A stretch of 64,000 nt of DNA from an uncultured Chlamydia sp. (GCA_946127115.1 CAMGYI010000002.1:124001-188000); one strand, 5' to 3'. Counted from the first letter of the stretch, positions 9,000 through 19,314 are shown. Notes: generated from the sequence alone by a model not told the origin. Translations and numbers: made by a program.

Positions 9000-11108
9000 A
9001 TGGTAATAGAACTTCATCAAGCGCAACATGAACAACACCTCTCAAATCCCCTCCTTAGTTATAAGCGCCTAATTCCTTTTGACAAAATCGAACCCAATCA
9101 TTTCCTTCCCGCGTTTAATGCAATGGAAAAAGAACTTCTTCCTCAAATCGAAGCCCTTGAAGAAATCGAAAACCCAACTTGGGAATCGATTATCGTTCCT
9201 TTGGAAGAAATCGAGGAAAAAATTCACCGTGTGGTGGGGCCTATGGCCCATCTTAAACTGGTGAAAGATTCTCCAGCACTCCGCGAAGCATGGAGTGCAG
9301 TCGAACCCCGGATCAATCAGCTTGAGCTTCGGCTCAAACAAAGTCACCCCTTCTTTGAGGCTTTTGAAACTCTTAGAGCCAGTGAATCATGGAACTCCTA
9401 TTCCTCTGCTCAGAAGCGGATCATTGAACTCCGTCTTTTGGAAGCTAGGCTTAAAGGGATCCATCTAGAAGGCCCAGACCTTGATACATTCAATGCATTT
9501 ATCTTTCGCCTTTGTGAGTTGCAAAGCATTTACGTCTCCAATATGCTTGATGCCACGAAAAAGACCTCTTTTATCATCACAAACAAAAAAGAACTTGAGG
9601 GCATTCCCTTCCCTACTTTAAAATTCATTTCCGAATCATACAATACAACACGCTCAGAAAAAGACCCTCTTTCCACCGCTCAGAGAGGACCCTGGAAACT
9701 CTCCCTCACTCCCCATATCTATCTTACTATCCTGCGCCATTGCAAGTACCGCGGAACCCGTGAGCTCCTCTATAGAGAACAAATTAGAAAAGCCTCCGAT
9801 GGTGATATCAACAATACCCCAAACTTGATGGAACAACTTCAAATCCGGAAAAAGCTTGCCAATCTCCTCGGCTATGAAAATTTTGCAGAACTAAGTCTCG
9901 CTTCAAAAATGGCTCCCAATGTTGAAACCGTTAACGACTTCCTGGAAAAACTTCGAGAATCAAGTTGGATCTCTGGAAAAGACGACCTTCTAGATGTACA
10001 ACTCTTTGCAGCGCGTGATGGATTTAAAGAACCCTTTATGCCATGGGATTATGCCTTCTGGACTGAACATCTTCGCAAAGAAAGGTATCATCTCTCAGAA
10101 GAGGAGATGAAACCCTACTTCCAACTCCCAAAAGTCCTTAAAGGACTCTTTAACCTCTGTCAAAAACTCTTTGGAATTACAATCGTCAAGCCTGAAACTC
10201 AACCTCCTGTCTGGCATAAAGATATCAGCTACTATCTTATCTATGATGATAATAATGAGCAAATCTCCTCCTTCTACTTTGACCCTTTCACCCGCTCTAG
10301 CACTAAACGAGATGGAGCTTGGACAGAAACCTGTCTTAACAGAACAATGCTCAATGGAGAACTTCAGCTCCCTATTACCTACATTGTTTGTAACTTTGCA
10401 CCTCCAATTGGTGATACCCCAGCTCTACTCACTTTCCGCGAGCTTGAAACACTTTTTCATGAGTTCGGACATGCCCTCCAACATATGCTCACCAAAATCA
10501 ATTATGGAAGTATTTCAGGAACCAATGGAATTGAATGGGATGCGATTGAAATAGCAAGTAAATTCATGGAAAACTGGTGTTATCATAAACCTACCCTGAG
10601 ACAAATCACTGCCCACTACAAGTCGGGAGAGCCCCTCCCTGAAGTCCTCATCGAAAAAATTCTCTCCGCACGTAATTTTAATGCGGGAAGCAACATGCTT
10701 GCCCAACTCAAATATAGCATGTGTGACCTCTCTCTTCATAGCGACTATGACCCCCATGGCATCTTTACACCTTTTGATATCTGGTATGAAAAATGTCTGA
10801 CCACCTCTCACCTCCCCTGCCTAGAAGAAGACCGCTTCCTCTGCTCCTTCCATCATATTTTTGGGGGCAATTCCTATGCCGCCGGTTACTACTCTTATAA
10901 GTGGTCAGAGGTCCTAAGTGCTGACGCCTTCGAAGCCTTTGTTGAAGCAGGAGAAGACGACTGGTCGGTACTTCATACCATCGGTGAGAAATTCAAAACG
11001 ACTTTTCTAGAACTTGGCGGTAGTGTTCACCCTATAGAGGTTTTTGAATCTTTCCGTGGACGCGCTCCTACAATAGAAGCCCTTCTTAACCAATCTGGAT
11101 TAAGGTAG
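9000..11108 (+). CDS. Oligopeptidase A-like M3 zinc metallopeptidase
   Basis: Cytoplasmic peptidase that cleaves short peptides, completing protein turnover. The 702-residue product has the zinc signature HEFGHALQH (residue about 487), with the third zinc ligand in the following helix NGIEWDAIEIASKFMENW, where the glutamate of EIASKFME lies, and the C-terminal NSYAAGYYSYKWSEVLSADAF characteristic of the OpdA/Dcp branch. Length fits OpdA (about 680). I chose the ATG at 9000; a TTG at 8940 adds 20 residues with no family support. It is monocistronic and divergent from the membrane protein at 8341-8892. Confidence 0.92.
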   Translation: MVIELHQAQHEQHLSNPLLSYKRLIPFDKIEPNHFLPAFNAMEKELLPQIEALEEIENPTWESIIVPLEEIEEKIHRVVGPMAHLKLVKDSPALREAWSAVEPRINQLELRLKQSHPFFEAFETLRASESWNSYSSAQKRIIELRLLEARLKGIHLEGPDLDTFNAFIFRLCELQSIYVSNMLDATKKTSFIITNKKELEGIPFPTLKFISESYNTTRSEKDPLSTAQRGPWKLSLTPHIYLTILRHCKYRGTRELLYREQIRKASDGDINNTPNLMEQLQIRKKLANLLGYENFAELSLASKMAPNVETVNDFLEKLRESSWISGKDDLLDVQLFAARDGFKEPFMPWDYAFWTEHLRKERYHLSEEEMKPYFQLPKVLKGLFNLCQKLFGITIVKPETQPPVWHKDISYYLIYDDNNEQISSFYFDPFTRSSTKRDGAWTETCLNRTMLNGELQLPITYIVCNFAPPIGDTPALLTFRELETLFHEFGHALQHMLTKINYGSISGTNGIEWDAIEIASKFMENWCYHKPTLRQITAHYKSGEPLPEVLIEKILSARNFNAGSNMLAQLKYSMCDLSLHSDYDPHGIFTPFDIWYEKCLTTSHLPCLEEDRFLCSFHHIFGGNSYAAGYYSYKWSEVLSADAFEAFVEAGEDDWSVLHTIGEKFKTTFLELGGSVHPIEVFESFRGRAPTIEALLNQSGLR

Positions 11109-11147
11109 ATGGTATCGTCCAAGACTCGTTAAGGCAGTACTTTAGGG

Positions 11148-12488
11148 TTAAAGAGTGATACTGATTTGTGCACCAACGACTAAGGCATCTTTGATGGTTC
11201 CAAGGCCACGAGGGTTAATGATGTATTGGATATCAGGAACGATAATAAACCAAGGATTAATTTGGAACCAATGGTTGAGTTCCACCAAAGCTTCAAAATT
11301 TTGAGATTGGTTCCCAAAATTAGGGATGAGCGTCATCCTTGTACGCTTTGCAATTTCCTGCGCTTTTTTCATGTCGGTGCTATACTTTCCATAGATGAAA
11401 CCCAGGTTTGTGTAGTCCTTGGGACGAGAGGGAAAGAGTCCTTTATAGACAAGCCCTGAAGAAATATAAAATGGCAATAAATTCCGATCTTTTGGCGCAA
11501 AGAGAACTGCTATAAAAGGGGTGAGCCCTCTTTCCAACTTGGGATCTCCCACGCGCAAGATCATCTGATCAATAAGAAAGTAATAGCCACTGTTTCCGTG
11601 GTAATGCCCTCCTAAAAACTTATCGCCTTTGCTATCGGTATAGTAAAAATAGCCGGCGCGGTAATTTCCTGGATAACCGGTGTCAGTCTTGAGTTGATTG
11701 ACCTGGTAAGACCACTCAGTAATCAGCTGCGTCCCATCCGAGCCATTTAGTGACCAGTTAAGTCCGTGATACTTGTTGTCAGCAACATTATTTTGAGCAA
11801 CATAAGCTGCCATTTTCGCTAATATTCTCTTGTACAGACGACACTGAAACAAGAAGCCCCACGTAGCATTAGGATAGGCAGTAAAAGGGCCATTAAAGAA
11901 AACAGAGATTGGGTTCCCATCAAATCCATTGTTCACAAATTTGTAATAAAGCTCAGACTGCAAAAAATCGTTCCCAGCATTAAGACGCCCCAGCTTCATA
12001 AGAAGCCGCTTTTTAAGAAGATTCTGCTTCAGATACAGTTCATTGAGACGGATATTTTGACCCCCATAGACCTGGGCAACTGGATATTGATTCCCAATTT
12101 TATTGGCACTTAGGTTCGTCCCTGTACGCCCAACCAATGAGGAATATAAGGAAAGTCCTTTAAGAGCGGTGTATTTACCAATATCGATATTGATATCGAG
12201 GCCAAAAGAACCCGCAAAAGCTATCCCCTTTGCTTTCCCTCCAATTGGATTCCCCAAGATATCCGCAACGTATGACATTCCTATTGTCACTCCATCGCGC
12301 GCGAGCTTCGAGCGCCCTCCCTTCCAATCATGGGTAAGATAAGGACGATCCCACCAAGATAGTTTCGGAATTTCTGGCTTAAGATTCTCAGCCATCCCTT
12401 GATGCCGCTCTAGGGAGGTTCCAGAAAAATTTGCATCTCCACCATACAAACCAACACCGACTAAAAGGCCTAAAATAAGCCTCTTCAT
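11148..12488 (-). CDS. OprB-family carbohydrate-selective porin
   Basis: Outer-membrane 16-stranded porin, 446 residues, with signal MKRLILGLLVGVGLYGG. Family landmarks: WWDRPYLTHDWKGGRSKLARDG early in the mature protein, LNELYLKQ then LGRLNAGNDF (about residue 160-195), and the C-terminal NHWFQINPWFIIVPDIQY with IINPRG, which OprB proteins carry in their last strands. It would admit sugars or other small solutes. Its ATG overlaps the stop of the HtrA gene upstream, so the two form an operon. Confidence 0.88.
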   Translation of the reverse strand: MKRLILGLLVGVGLYGGDANFSGTSLERHQGMAENLKPEIPKLSWWDRPYLTHDWKGGRSKLARDGVTIGMSYVADILGNPIGGKAKGIAFAGSFGLDINIDIGKYTALKGLSLYSSLVGRTGTNLSANKIGNQYPVAQVYGGQNIRLNELYLKQNLLKKRLLMKLGRLNAGNDFLQSELYYKFVNNGFDGNPISVFFNGPFTAYPNATWGFLFQCRLYKRILAKMAAYVAQNNVADNKYHGLNWSLNGSDGTQLITEWSYQVNQLKTDTGYPGNYRAGYFYYTDSKGDKFLGGHYHGNSGYYFLIDQMILRVGDPKLERGLTPFIAVLFAPKDRNLLPFYISSGLVYKGLFPSRPKDYTNLGFIYGKYSTDMKKAQEIAKRTRMTLIPNFGNQSQNFEALVELNHWFQINPWFIIVPDIQYIINPRGLGTIKDALVVGAQISITL

Positions 12489-13935
12489 CGCAAGTCAACC
12501 GAACGATCATGATCAATAAAATATCGGTCCAATACTTTCTGGTTTCTCAGTTTAAGGATCTCTCTACCAATAACAATTTCAACACCATCTCGGGTAATAA
12601 TAAAAACATATGCATCATCATCATTCTCTACCACCTCAATCAGATCACGGATATTACGAATTTTTTTCCCATTGACTCGATCAACAATTTTCTTCTCTAA
12701 ATGTTGATATCCCACATTGACAATGTCATCAAGAACTCTCGATAGAACAACCACCTCGTCCCTTCCTTCTTGAACTTTTCCTCGGAAAAGATCGTAAAAA
12801 AGATCAATGAATTCAAGACTCTGATCAAGATCAATGTGTCCAAGAAAGTTTTGTACCAAGGGTTGAAAGACTAGTCCAGCAGAAATATAGTAGGTGGGAG
12901 GCTTATCAAACTCTTGACGTACAAGAGGCCTTTCCTTCCGTTTTGGGTCCAGAACGCTCGTCATCTCCAAACGACTTCCTTCTCGCATCACCGCAACATC
13001 AATGGTATCTCCGAAATGCTTCATCATAATCAGGTACTGAAAAGGGAGTGAAATCCCTAGATCTTCCAACTCCACCCATCCATAAGAATCAATCTCGTAT
13101 CCATCAAGGGCTAAAAGAATATCTCCAGCTTTCAAGAAATCCGTAAGGAAATAATTTTCTGGAACTTCAACAACAAGGAGTCCCCCTTTTCCTTTCTCAA
13201 TACCATAATAGGCACGCATGGCAGGATTACGAATAGGCTGCACCTTGAAGGGGGGCTCTGGAAAACCCAAATACTCCCCTCTTTCCACTTCGTCCATAAA
13301 ATGCTTGATTACAGGAATAGGAATCATATACCCAATATTCTGACCGAAAAAGAAAGCTTGGTGAGCAACTCCTACAACTTTTCCGTCAGAAATAACTGGC
13401 CCCCCACTATTACCCAGATTAATCGGTGCATCGATTTGGGAAATCAAGAGATTGGCCCCAGAGTGCGCATAATTTCCGATTTCTACCCGAGAGACAATCC
13501 CCTTCGTCACAGACAGTTCACGCCCCCCATGGGGAAACCATGAACAGCAACCTCTTCACGCTGATGGATCAGTTCATTACTAAATTGAAGAGCTATTTTT
13601 CCTTCAAAAAAAGAAGGGTTTTCTAATTCCAAAATTGCCAAATCGCAATCATGCCCTATCACTTTCACACGCGCTTCATGCCATTCACGTGAAGACCCAC
13701 AGCGGACTTCAACAAACGATGCATTTTTTATCACATGAGCATTCGTGACAATGCGATCTCCTTCGATGATAAACCCCGACCCCCCAGATCTTTCTGTTGC
13801 TGGAGGCACCCAAGGACTTTCATAGTCATAAGCCTTGTGAATTGTAGCAATCTGCACCACAGAATTTCTCATCTCTTTCGAGGCAAACACAGAGAATGTA
13901 AAGAAAAGTAATCCAAAAAATAATAATTTCACCAA
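12485..13935 (-). pseudogene. HtrA/DegP-like serine protease, split by a one-base shift in a G6 tract
   Basis: Periplasmic trypsin-like protease. The first frame (13935-13507) has a signal peptide ending SVFA and two triad motifs, TNAHVI (His) and HDCDLAIL (Asp). The second frame (13510-12485) has the nucleophile motif NLGNSGGPV and a C-terminal region with PDZ-like stretches (GDILLALDGY, VVILSRVL). The frames join exactly if one G is added to the G6 run at 13523-13528, giving GFPMGG-RELSVTKG and about 483 residues. The break may be a sequencing error, a recent mutation or a phase-variable tract. The downstream OprB gene is translationally coupled, so the lesion could also affect it. Confidence 0.8.
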
Positions 13936-14040
13936 TGCTTCCTATCCAATATATTTTTCGAAAGATCTTATGCAATCTTCCCCTTTCTTGCAATAAATCT
14001 CTTTATAAGAATATAAAGAAAAGAAAGATAGGATGAGTAA

Positions 14041-14514
14041 ATGTATCAGTTTCTTTCAAAGTTTGGTTACAAAAAAAGACAAGGAGAGTGGTTTCCCATT
14101 CTACTCGTAAGAATTTGCCTAGGGATCTTCTTTATTCTTTCAGGATTCTTTAAGGTTTTCCATTCCAAACCACATACGGCGCTGCTGGAAACACTTCAAA
14201 AATCCAACATCCCCTTTCCTGAATTTAACGCCTATTTTGTTCCCATCCTAGAATTTATCGGAGGAATTCTCATTCTCCTTGGACTCCTTTGCTCACTTGC
14301 ATCCCTCATGCTCTTTGTCATCATGATCATCGCGCTTGTAATCGACCGCATTGCCTCTGTCGCTCTGCACGGTGGGCTTATGATACTCGAAAACTTCCTT
14401 TATCTCCCGGAAGTTCTCTATGCCCTTATGTTCCTCTGGCTCTTCTTCTCAGGTCCTGGAAAGGTCTCTTTGGATTTTTTCTATGGAAAAAAGAAACGCC
14501 GCTCTACCTATTAA
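14041..14514 (+). CDS. DoxX-family integral membrane protein
   Basis: 157 residues with four membrane helices: LLVRICLGIFFILSGFFKVF, ILEFIGGILILLGLL, SLMLFVIMIIALVIDRI and VLYALMFLWLFF. The pattern R-x-x-LG-x-x-F-x-x-SG-x-x-K in helix 1 and the E-x-x-GG-x-x-x-x-x-G motif in helix 2 are the DoxX/YphA signature. Members are linked to redox and thiol homeostasis, or act as subunits of quinone oxidoreductases; the exact role is unknown. An AGGATGAG element precedes the ATG. Monocistronic. Confidence 0.85.
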   Translation: MYQFLSKFGYKKRQGEWFPILLVRICLGIFFILSGFFKVFHSKPHTALLETLQKSNIPFPEFNAYFVPILEFIGGILILLGLLCSLASLMLFVIMIIALVIDRIASVALHGGLMILENFLYLPEVLYALMFLWLFFSGPGKVSLDFFYGKKKRRSTY

Positions 14515-14646
14515 CCGTCTTGCCCAAGTATATTTCCAACACCACATGGTTAAAACTATCACAACAGATTGTTGTATAACTAATAGTTATTCAATTTACT
14601 CCGAACAAAAGTTTTTAAATTAGATAATCTGAAAGTCACAATACAG

Positions 14647-14974
14647 GTTGATGTAGCTATCAATGCTTAATCAGCAGTCAAGCTATTCAAACAGTCGGAA
14701 TTGAAATACCCTGAAGCAGAAAAAGTTATTGTTATCTGCAATAATGCAGCTCATTACAGGTCAAATATGGTAAAAGAGTACTTAGAAAGATCGCGAGTAG
14801 GGATAAAGTTTACCTCCCTATGTCCCTAGTCTGAACTTGAGTGAGCATCTTTGTTGATTTATGAAATTTGCTCTGTTCAGAACTGTTATATTTGATTTTT
14901 TAAAAAAAATCGGGTCATACCAACCTGAATTATTCAGTTTGCTCACACAAAAATTTTGTATCATCAACCCATAA
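14647..14974 (+). pseudogene. IS630-family transposase relic, C-terminal catalytic half
   Basis: The forward strand reads KYPEAEKVIVICNNAAHYRS, then MVKEYLERSRVGIKF and, in another frame, KKIGSYQPELFSLLTQKF. This is the order of the IS630 catalytic core (V-I-x-D-N-A-x-x-H, L-P-P-Y-S-P-x-L-N) and tail, but the catalytic aspartate is Asn and stops occur at the P-Y-S-P site and elsewhere. Nothing else is evident in 14515-15149. An N-terminal IS630 piece lies at 28840-29283. Confidence 0.65.
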
Positions 14975-15149
14975 TTTGAAATCAGGTGAGTATATCCAAA
15001 GGAAAATGCTCGAGAATAGTTTTATTCTTCCTTGAGCATGCAAGAATTTTCACATAATCCCCCAGATTGCTACCTAGCTGTAAGGGTATGCTTTTCCATA
15101 TTCAACACCTTTGGTATACTGTGGGGCTAGTATAGGAAAAGTTTTGAAT

Positions 15150-17327
15150 ATGGTACTACTGGAAATATTAAAACGCCCATTTAACATCTGGTTTCCCATG
15201 CGCATTGAAGGAAATAGGGAGGGGCTTGGGACCTTCTCGGGAGTTTATTTGCCAAGTGTTTTGCAGATGCTGGGTGTGATTTTATTTATGCGCCTTGGGT
15301 GGATCACAGGACATATCGGACTCCTGAAAGTAATGCTTATTATTTTGATATCCTCTTCGATTCTCTTTTTGACAGGGTTGTCAATTACCTCTATTGTTAC
15401 TAACATGAAAGTGGGGAATGGGGGCTCGTACTATATTATTTCCCGCTCCCTTGGAATGGCGTTTGGAAGTGCGATTGGGATTCTCTTGACAATCGCCCAA
15501 CTGACAACAATTGCGATTTGCGTATTGGGATTTGCAATTTCCCTTCAAGAACTGATGCCTCAATTTTCTCTAATATTCCTAGAAGCTTGCACTCTTACAG
15601 GGCTTGCGCTTGTCTCATCATTCCCCATCAACTTTGTCCTCAAAACTCAGGGGCTCATCTTTTGTATTGTTGCGGTTTCTATTATTTCAGTCTTCTTTGG
15701 AAGCAGCTCAAATATCCCTAAAACTATCAAAACTCTCCCCTCTTTTGAAACGGTCTCATTTTGGGCAGCATTTGCCCTTTTTTTCCCCGCAACAACTGGG
15801 ATTGAATCAGGGATGGCTATGTCGGGAGACTTAAAAAGTCCTTCCCGCTCCTTAGCCGTTGGAACCCTTGGCGCAGTTATCACAGCCTATATCACCTACG
15901 TATCTTTATCAATTTTCTTAGCAACTAAAGTTCCAGGTGATTGTCTAAGATCTCATCCAATGATCATCTATTATGTTTCGAAGGTGGGTATCCTCTTTAT
16001 CTTGGGGGTATGGGGAGCAACGCTCTCGAGCGCCTTGGGAAGTATGATTACCTCTCCTCGCACGCTTCAAGCCCTAGCAAAAGACAATATTCTTCCGTTA
16101 TTCTTTGCAAAGAGTCCGCGGCGGGCAGGGATTTTGATCATTATTCTGGCAACAGCAATGACTTTATTAACCAATATAAATCACCTTCTTCCCATTCTAT
16201 CTATGGTCTGCTTGATAACATATGGGCTCCTGAATTTTGTCGCCTTTTTTGAAACCCTTCTAAAGAACCCCAGCTGGCGTCCTCTTTTTAAAACACCAAT
16301 TGCCCTTTCATTCATTGGAACAATTTCCTGTTTAGTGAGCATGTTTATGATCAACGCAGGATGGACCTTTATTGTTCTCTTGGTAGTAGTGGGACTCTGC
16401 TTTTGGACGACAAAGAGAAACCTCAAGGAAAATTGGAATGATATTCGCTACAGTATTTTTTCCTTTTTTGCCTCAACGGCAACGAATAAGTTAATTCATA
16501 TTAAAAAGAATCCACGGAGCTGGCGCCCCAACATATTAGCGATTGTAGACCCAGAGTTAAAGGACCATGGGGTGATCAATTTTTCCCATGCCCTCAATCA
16601 ATCAAAAGGATTCCTTACCTATGGAACAACTCTTTCTGAAAGCAAGAGCATTGAGTTTACACAAATGACTTTCAAGGAGTATTTCAAAGAACAGAATATT
16701 TCCTGTTTTTCCCATATCAATGCCCATAAAACCTCGGCACTTGGAACACACAATATTGTACAAAATTACGGCTTAGGTCCCTTGCAACCAAACACCATCA
16801 TCTTAAAACCTCCTGCGGAAAAGATAGAAGAGTTTTGTGAACTTATTTGCGCTTCTTATGAATTGCAGAAGAACATCATCGTTTTTAGAGGATGCACAAT
16901 TGAAAAAAAAGAGTCCATCGACCTGTGGTGGGGCGGGAGGTATCACTCTAATTTTGAACTAGCCCTTGCACTATCTCACCTGCTGCAGTCAGGAAAGGAG
17001 TGGATGAAGGCAAAGATCACCATTAAAACAATCGTCAAAAATAAAGCCGCTGAGATTCATATGATAAAACTTTTTGAAAAATACCATTCTGTCCTCCGCT
17101 TCAACAATCTCTGTTTTAAACCCTATATCGATGAGTCGATCAACTTTTACGCGCATATCGCCGAATATTCAACGAAGGCGAATTTGACATTCTTGGGACT
17201 GAAAGCTCCCGACTTTGATGACTACTCTACCTACTATAAGCGACTCATGGAACAAACGACAGGAATTAAAAATGCAGCTTATGTCCTAGCGGGAGAAAAG
17301 CTCAACTTTCAAGGGATTTTCGAATGA
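15150..17327 (+). CDS. Cation-chloride-cotransporter-like (SLC12/APC) permease
   Basis: Integral membrane transporter of 725 residues. The N-terminal 12-helix domain carries SLC12 landmarks: GTFSGVYLPSVLQMLGVILF then MRLGWI (helix 1), VGNGGSYYIISRSLG (helix 3 region), FFPATTGIESGMAMSGDLKS (helix 6) and LGSMITSPRTLQALAKDN (helix 8). The last 280 residues are a soluble domain beginning WRPNILAIVDPELKDHG, as in eukaryotic Na-K-Cl and K-Cl cotransporters. Transport of cations with chloride, or of amino acids, is possible. The ATG at 15150 is preferred over TTG at 15111. The stop overlaps the next ATG (17324), so the genes are coupled. Confidence 0.82.
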   Translation: MVLLEILKRPFNIWFPMRIEGNREGLGTFSGVYLPSVLQMLGVILFMRLGWITGHIGLLKVMLIILISSSILFLTGLSITSIVTNMKVGNGGSYYIISRSLGMAFGSAIGILLTIAQLTTIAICVLGFAISLQELMPQFSLIFLEACTLTGLALVSSFPINFVLKTQGLIFCIVAVSIISVFFGSSSNIPKTIKTLPSFETVSFWAAFALFFPATTGIESGMAMSGDLKSPSRSLAVGTLGAVITAYITYVSLSIFLATKVPGDCLRSHPMIIYYVSKVGILFILGVWGATLSSALGSMITSPRTLQALAKDNILPLFFAKSPRRAGILIIILATAMTLLTNINHLLPILSMVCLITYGLLNFVAFFETLLKNPSWRPLFKTPIALSFIGTISCLVSMFMINAGWTFIVLLVVVGLCFWTTKRNLKENWNDIRYSIFSFFASTATNKLIHIKKNPRSWRPNILAIVDPELKDHGVINFSHALNQSKGFLTYGTTLSESKSIEFTQMTFKEYFKEQNISCFSHINAHKTSALGTHNIVQNYGLGPLQPNTIILKPPAEKIEEFCELICASYELQKNIIVFRGCTIEKKESIDLWWGGRYHSNFELALALSHLLQSGKEWMKAKITIKTIVKNKAAEIHMIKLFEKYHSVLRFNNLCFKPYIDESINFYAHIAEYSTKANLTFLGLKAPDFDDYSTYYKRLMEQTTGIKNAAYVLAGEKLNFQGIFE

Positions 17328-18046
17328 AAGTGCTCATCTACGCTGATGAAGGGGTCAGCTCATTTTCTCTTCAAGAAACATTGAAAACTTTTCGCATGCG
17401 TTATGCCAACGTGGAGATAGTCGATCACAAAATCCTTCGCACTAGTGATTGGGGAAAAGAAACCTCTCTTCTCATTATCCCTGGGGGAAGAGACATCCCT
17501 TATGACCGAAAACTCAAGGGACAGGGAACAGCTAACATCCGCAAGTTTGTAGAGGAAGGGGGTAGTTTTTTAGGTATCTGTGCCGGTGCATATTTTGCCT
17601 CCGCTGAGGTCATCTTTGAAAAAGGAACCTCTCTTGAAGTCCACGAGAAGAGAGAGCTTTCTTTTTTCCCAGGAGCGGCTGTGGGAACCCTCTATCCTCA
17701 CTCCTCTTTTGTCTACGAATCCGAAAAGAGTTCTCATGCCTCCTCCGTCACTTTTAAAGGAGTGGAGCTCAACCTTTACTATAATGGAGGATGTACCTTC
17801 AAAGATGCGGAGAAATATCCCGGAGTCACTGTCCTTGCTCGCTATCATGATGCCGCAGACCAACCCGCAATTATTCATTGCAAAATTGGGAAGGGAAACG
17901 CTATCCTTTCGGGCGTTCACTTTGAGGTAAGCCAAAAAAAATTAAAAAAAAAGGGCTGCGATCAAAAGATGATTGACCGTTTAGAAAGCTCGGGCCAAGA
18001 AAGGGAGAGTCTCATCACTTCTCTCATAAATTTATTGAACTCATGA
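17324..18046 (+). CDS. BPL_N-domain protein (class I glutamine-amidotransferase-like fold)
   Basis: 240 residues. LLIIPGGRDIPYDRKLKGQG is followed by the nucleophile-elbow motif GICAGAYFAS (cysteine about residue 86) and a late GVHFEVS, the pattern of the domain found at the N-terminus of yeast biotin-protein ligase and as a free protein in bacteria. There is no ligase domain here. Function is undefined; the cysteine could be catalytic. It overlaps the SLC12-like gene upstream and the MFS gene downstream by 4 bp each, so it probably acts with these transporters. BioY lies 2 kb away on the other strand, but a biotin link is only a guess. Confidence 0.75.
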   Translation: MKVLIYADEGVSSFSLQETLKTFRMRYANVEIVDHKILRTSDWGKETSLLIIPGGRDIPYDRKLKGQGTANIRKFVEEGGSFLGICAGAYFASAEVIFEKGTSLEVHEKRELSFFPGAAVGTLYPHSSFVYESEKSSHASSVTFKGVELNLYYNGGCTFKDAEKYPGVTVLARYHDAADQPAIIHCKIGKGNAILSGVHFEVSQKKLKKKGCDQKMIDRLESSGQERESLITSLINLLNS

Positions 18047-19314
18047 AAACTTCAAAACAACAGTTTTGGGTTAATTTTGCTGCCGCAAGCATGGGAAATC
18101 TTTTTGAGCATTATGACAAAGCCCTCTTTGCATTCCTAGCCCCCTTTTTAGCCCCCCTTTTTTTTGAAACTTCATCACCAATTGTCGCACTGATTTATAC
18201 CTACGCAATTATGCCGCTTGGATTGTTTTCAAGACCCTTTGGAGCCCTTGTCTTTGGTCGAATTGGAGACCGAAAAGGGAGGAAATTTGCCCTATACTTA
18301 ACACTGCTTGGAATGGCCCTTACAACAATCCTCATGGGATGCATCCCCACCTACAAAACAGCAGGATGGATCGCCCCAAGCCTGCTCGCCCTTGGTTGCT
18401 TGATCCAAAACTTCTTTGCATCTGGAGAAACAACCGGGGGCTCCCTACTGATCTTAGAGTCATGTCCTGAAGAGCGACGGAGTTTTTACAATGGCCTTTA
18501 CGGCTGCTCAACGATCCTAGGGATCTTATTTGCCTCTTTTGGGGTGACCGTCCTTAATTTTCAAGGATCAATTGAAACAACATGGAGAATGCTTTTCTGG
18601 ATTGGAGGAATCACCGGTGCAATTGGCCTGTTTATGCGTTTCTTTACGGTTGAAGGAGAGATTTCAACCAAACCTCGAATTTCAATTCTTCCCCTTCTTT
18701 GGAAGTACCGATTCCAATTTCTAATAATCATATTCACTTCCGGGTTTTCCTATGCAAACTACTACATGATCACCTCTTTTCTCAATGGATACCTCCCACT
18801 TATTGGCTCGATTACGGGGGGAGAAGCAATGCAGGCAAATACCTATATCTTGGGGTTTGATTTCCTCCTATTGCCCCTTGCGGGGATTTTAGCTACCCGT
18901 TTTCCAAAAGAAAAGCTTCTCCTCTTCTTTGGAGGGATGATTTGCCTCCTTGCGATTCCCCTCTATTCCTTTTTATCCACCTCAACATTAATGGTTGTCA
19001 TGGCAATTCGATTGGTCTTTGTCTCCCTTGGAGTAGGATTTTCAGTGATCCTAGTCCCCTTTTATCAAGATCTTATTCCTGCAGAGAGTCGCTATACGTT
19101 GATAGCCTTTGGAAATGCAATCGGCTCCCAACTTTTAGGAACAAGTGCCTGCAGCTTTAGCTTCTTCCTCTATAAGCAAACAAAGTGGCCCACCTCTCCA
19201 GCTCTTTACTTGATGGGACTTGCTTTTATAACAATCTTTACTATCTATCTAGGTAGTCAACTCTTGAGGGTGAGTCTCCCTAAGGAAAAAGAGAGTAATG
19301 TAGAGCCCCTCTAA
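18043..19314 (+). CDS. MFS permease, metabolite:H+ symporter (ProP-like) branch
   Basis: 12-helix transporter of 423 residues. GNLFEHYDKALFAFLAPFLA in helix 1 and the helix 2-3 loop GRIGDRKGRK match the MHS branch (ProP, KgtP, CitA) and the signature G-x-x-x-D-R-x-G-R-R/K. Substrates in this branch are proline/betaine, citrate, ketoglutarate and related metabolites; sequence does not show which. It is the last gene of a coupled trio with the SLC12-like and BPL_N genes. The C-terminus SLPKEKESNVEPL is short and polar. Confidence 0.85.
   Translation: MKTSKQQFWVNFAAASMGNLFEHYDKALFAFLAPFLAPLFFETSSPIVALIYTYAIMPLGLFSRPFGALVFGRIGDRKGRKFALYLTLLGMALTTILMGCIPTYKTAGWIAPSLLALGCLIQNFFASGETTGGSLLILESCPEERRSFYNGLYGCSTILGILFASFGVTVLNFQGSIETTWRMLFWIGGITGAIGLFMRFFTVEGEISTKPRISILPLLWKYRFQFLIIIFTSGFSYANYYMITSFLNGYLPLIGSITGGEAMQANTYILGFDFLLLPLAGILATRFPKEKLLLFFGGMICLLAIPLYSFLSTSTLMVVMAIRLVFVSLGVGFSVILVPFYQDLIPAESRYTLIAFGNAIGSQLLGTSACSFSFFLYKQTKWPTSPALYLMGLAFITIFTIYLGSQLLRVSLPKEKESNVEPL

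Noticed and set aside
10171-10554. Frame within the oligopeptidase gene
   Set aside because: Shadow of the real gene in another frame.
14289-14623. Frames overlapping the DoxX gene and beyond
   Set aside because: Shadows of DoxX with a tail into non-coding sequence.
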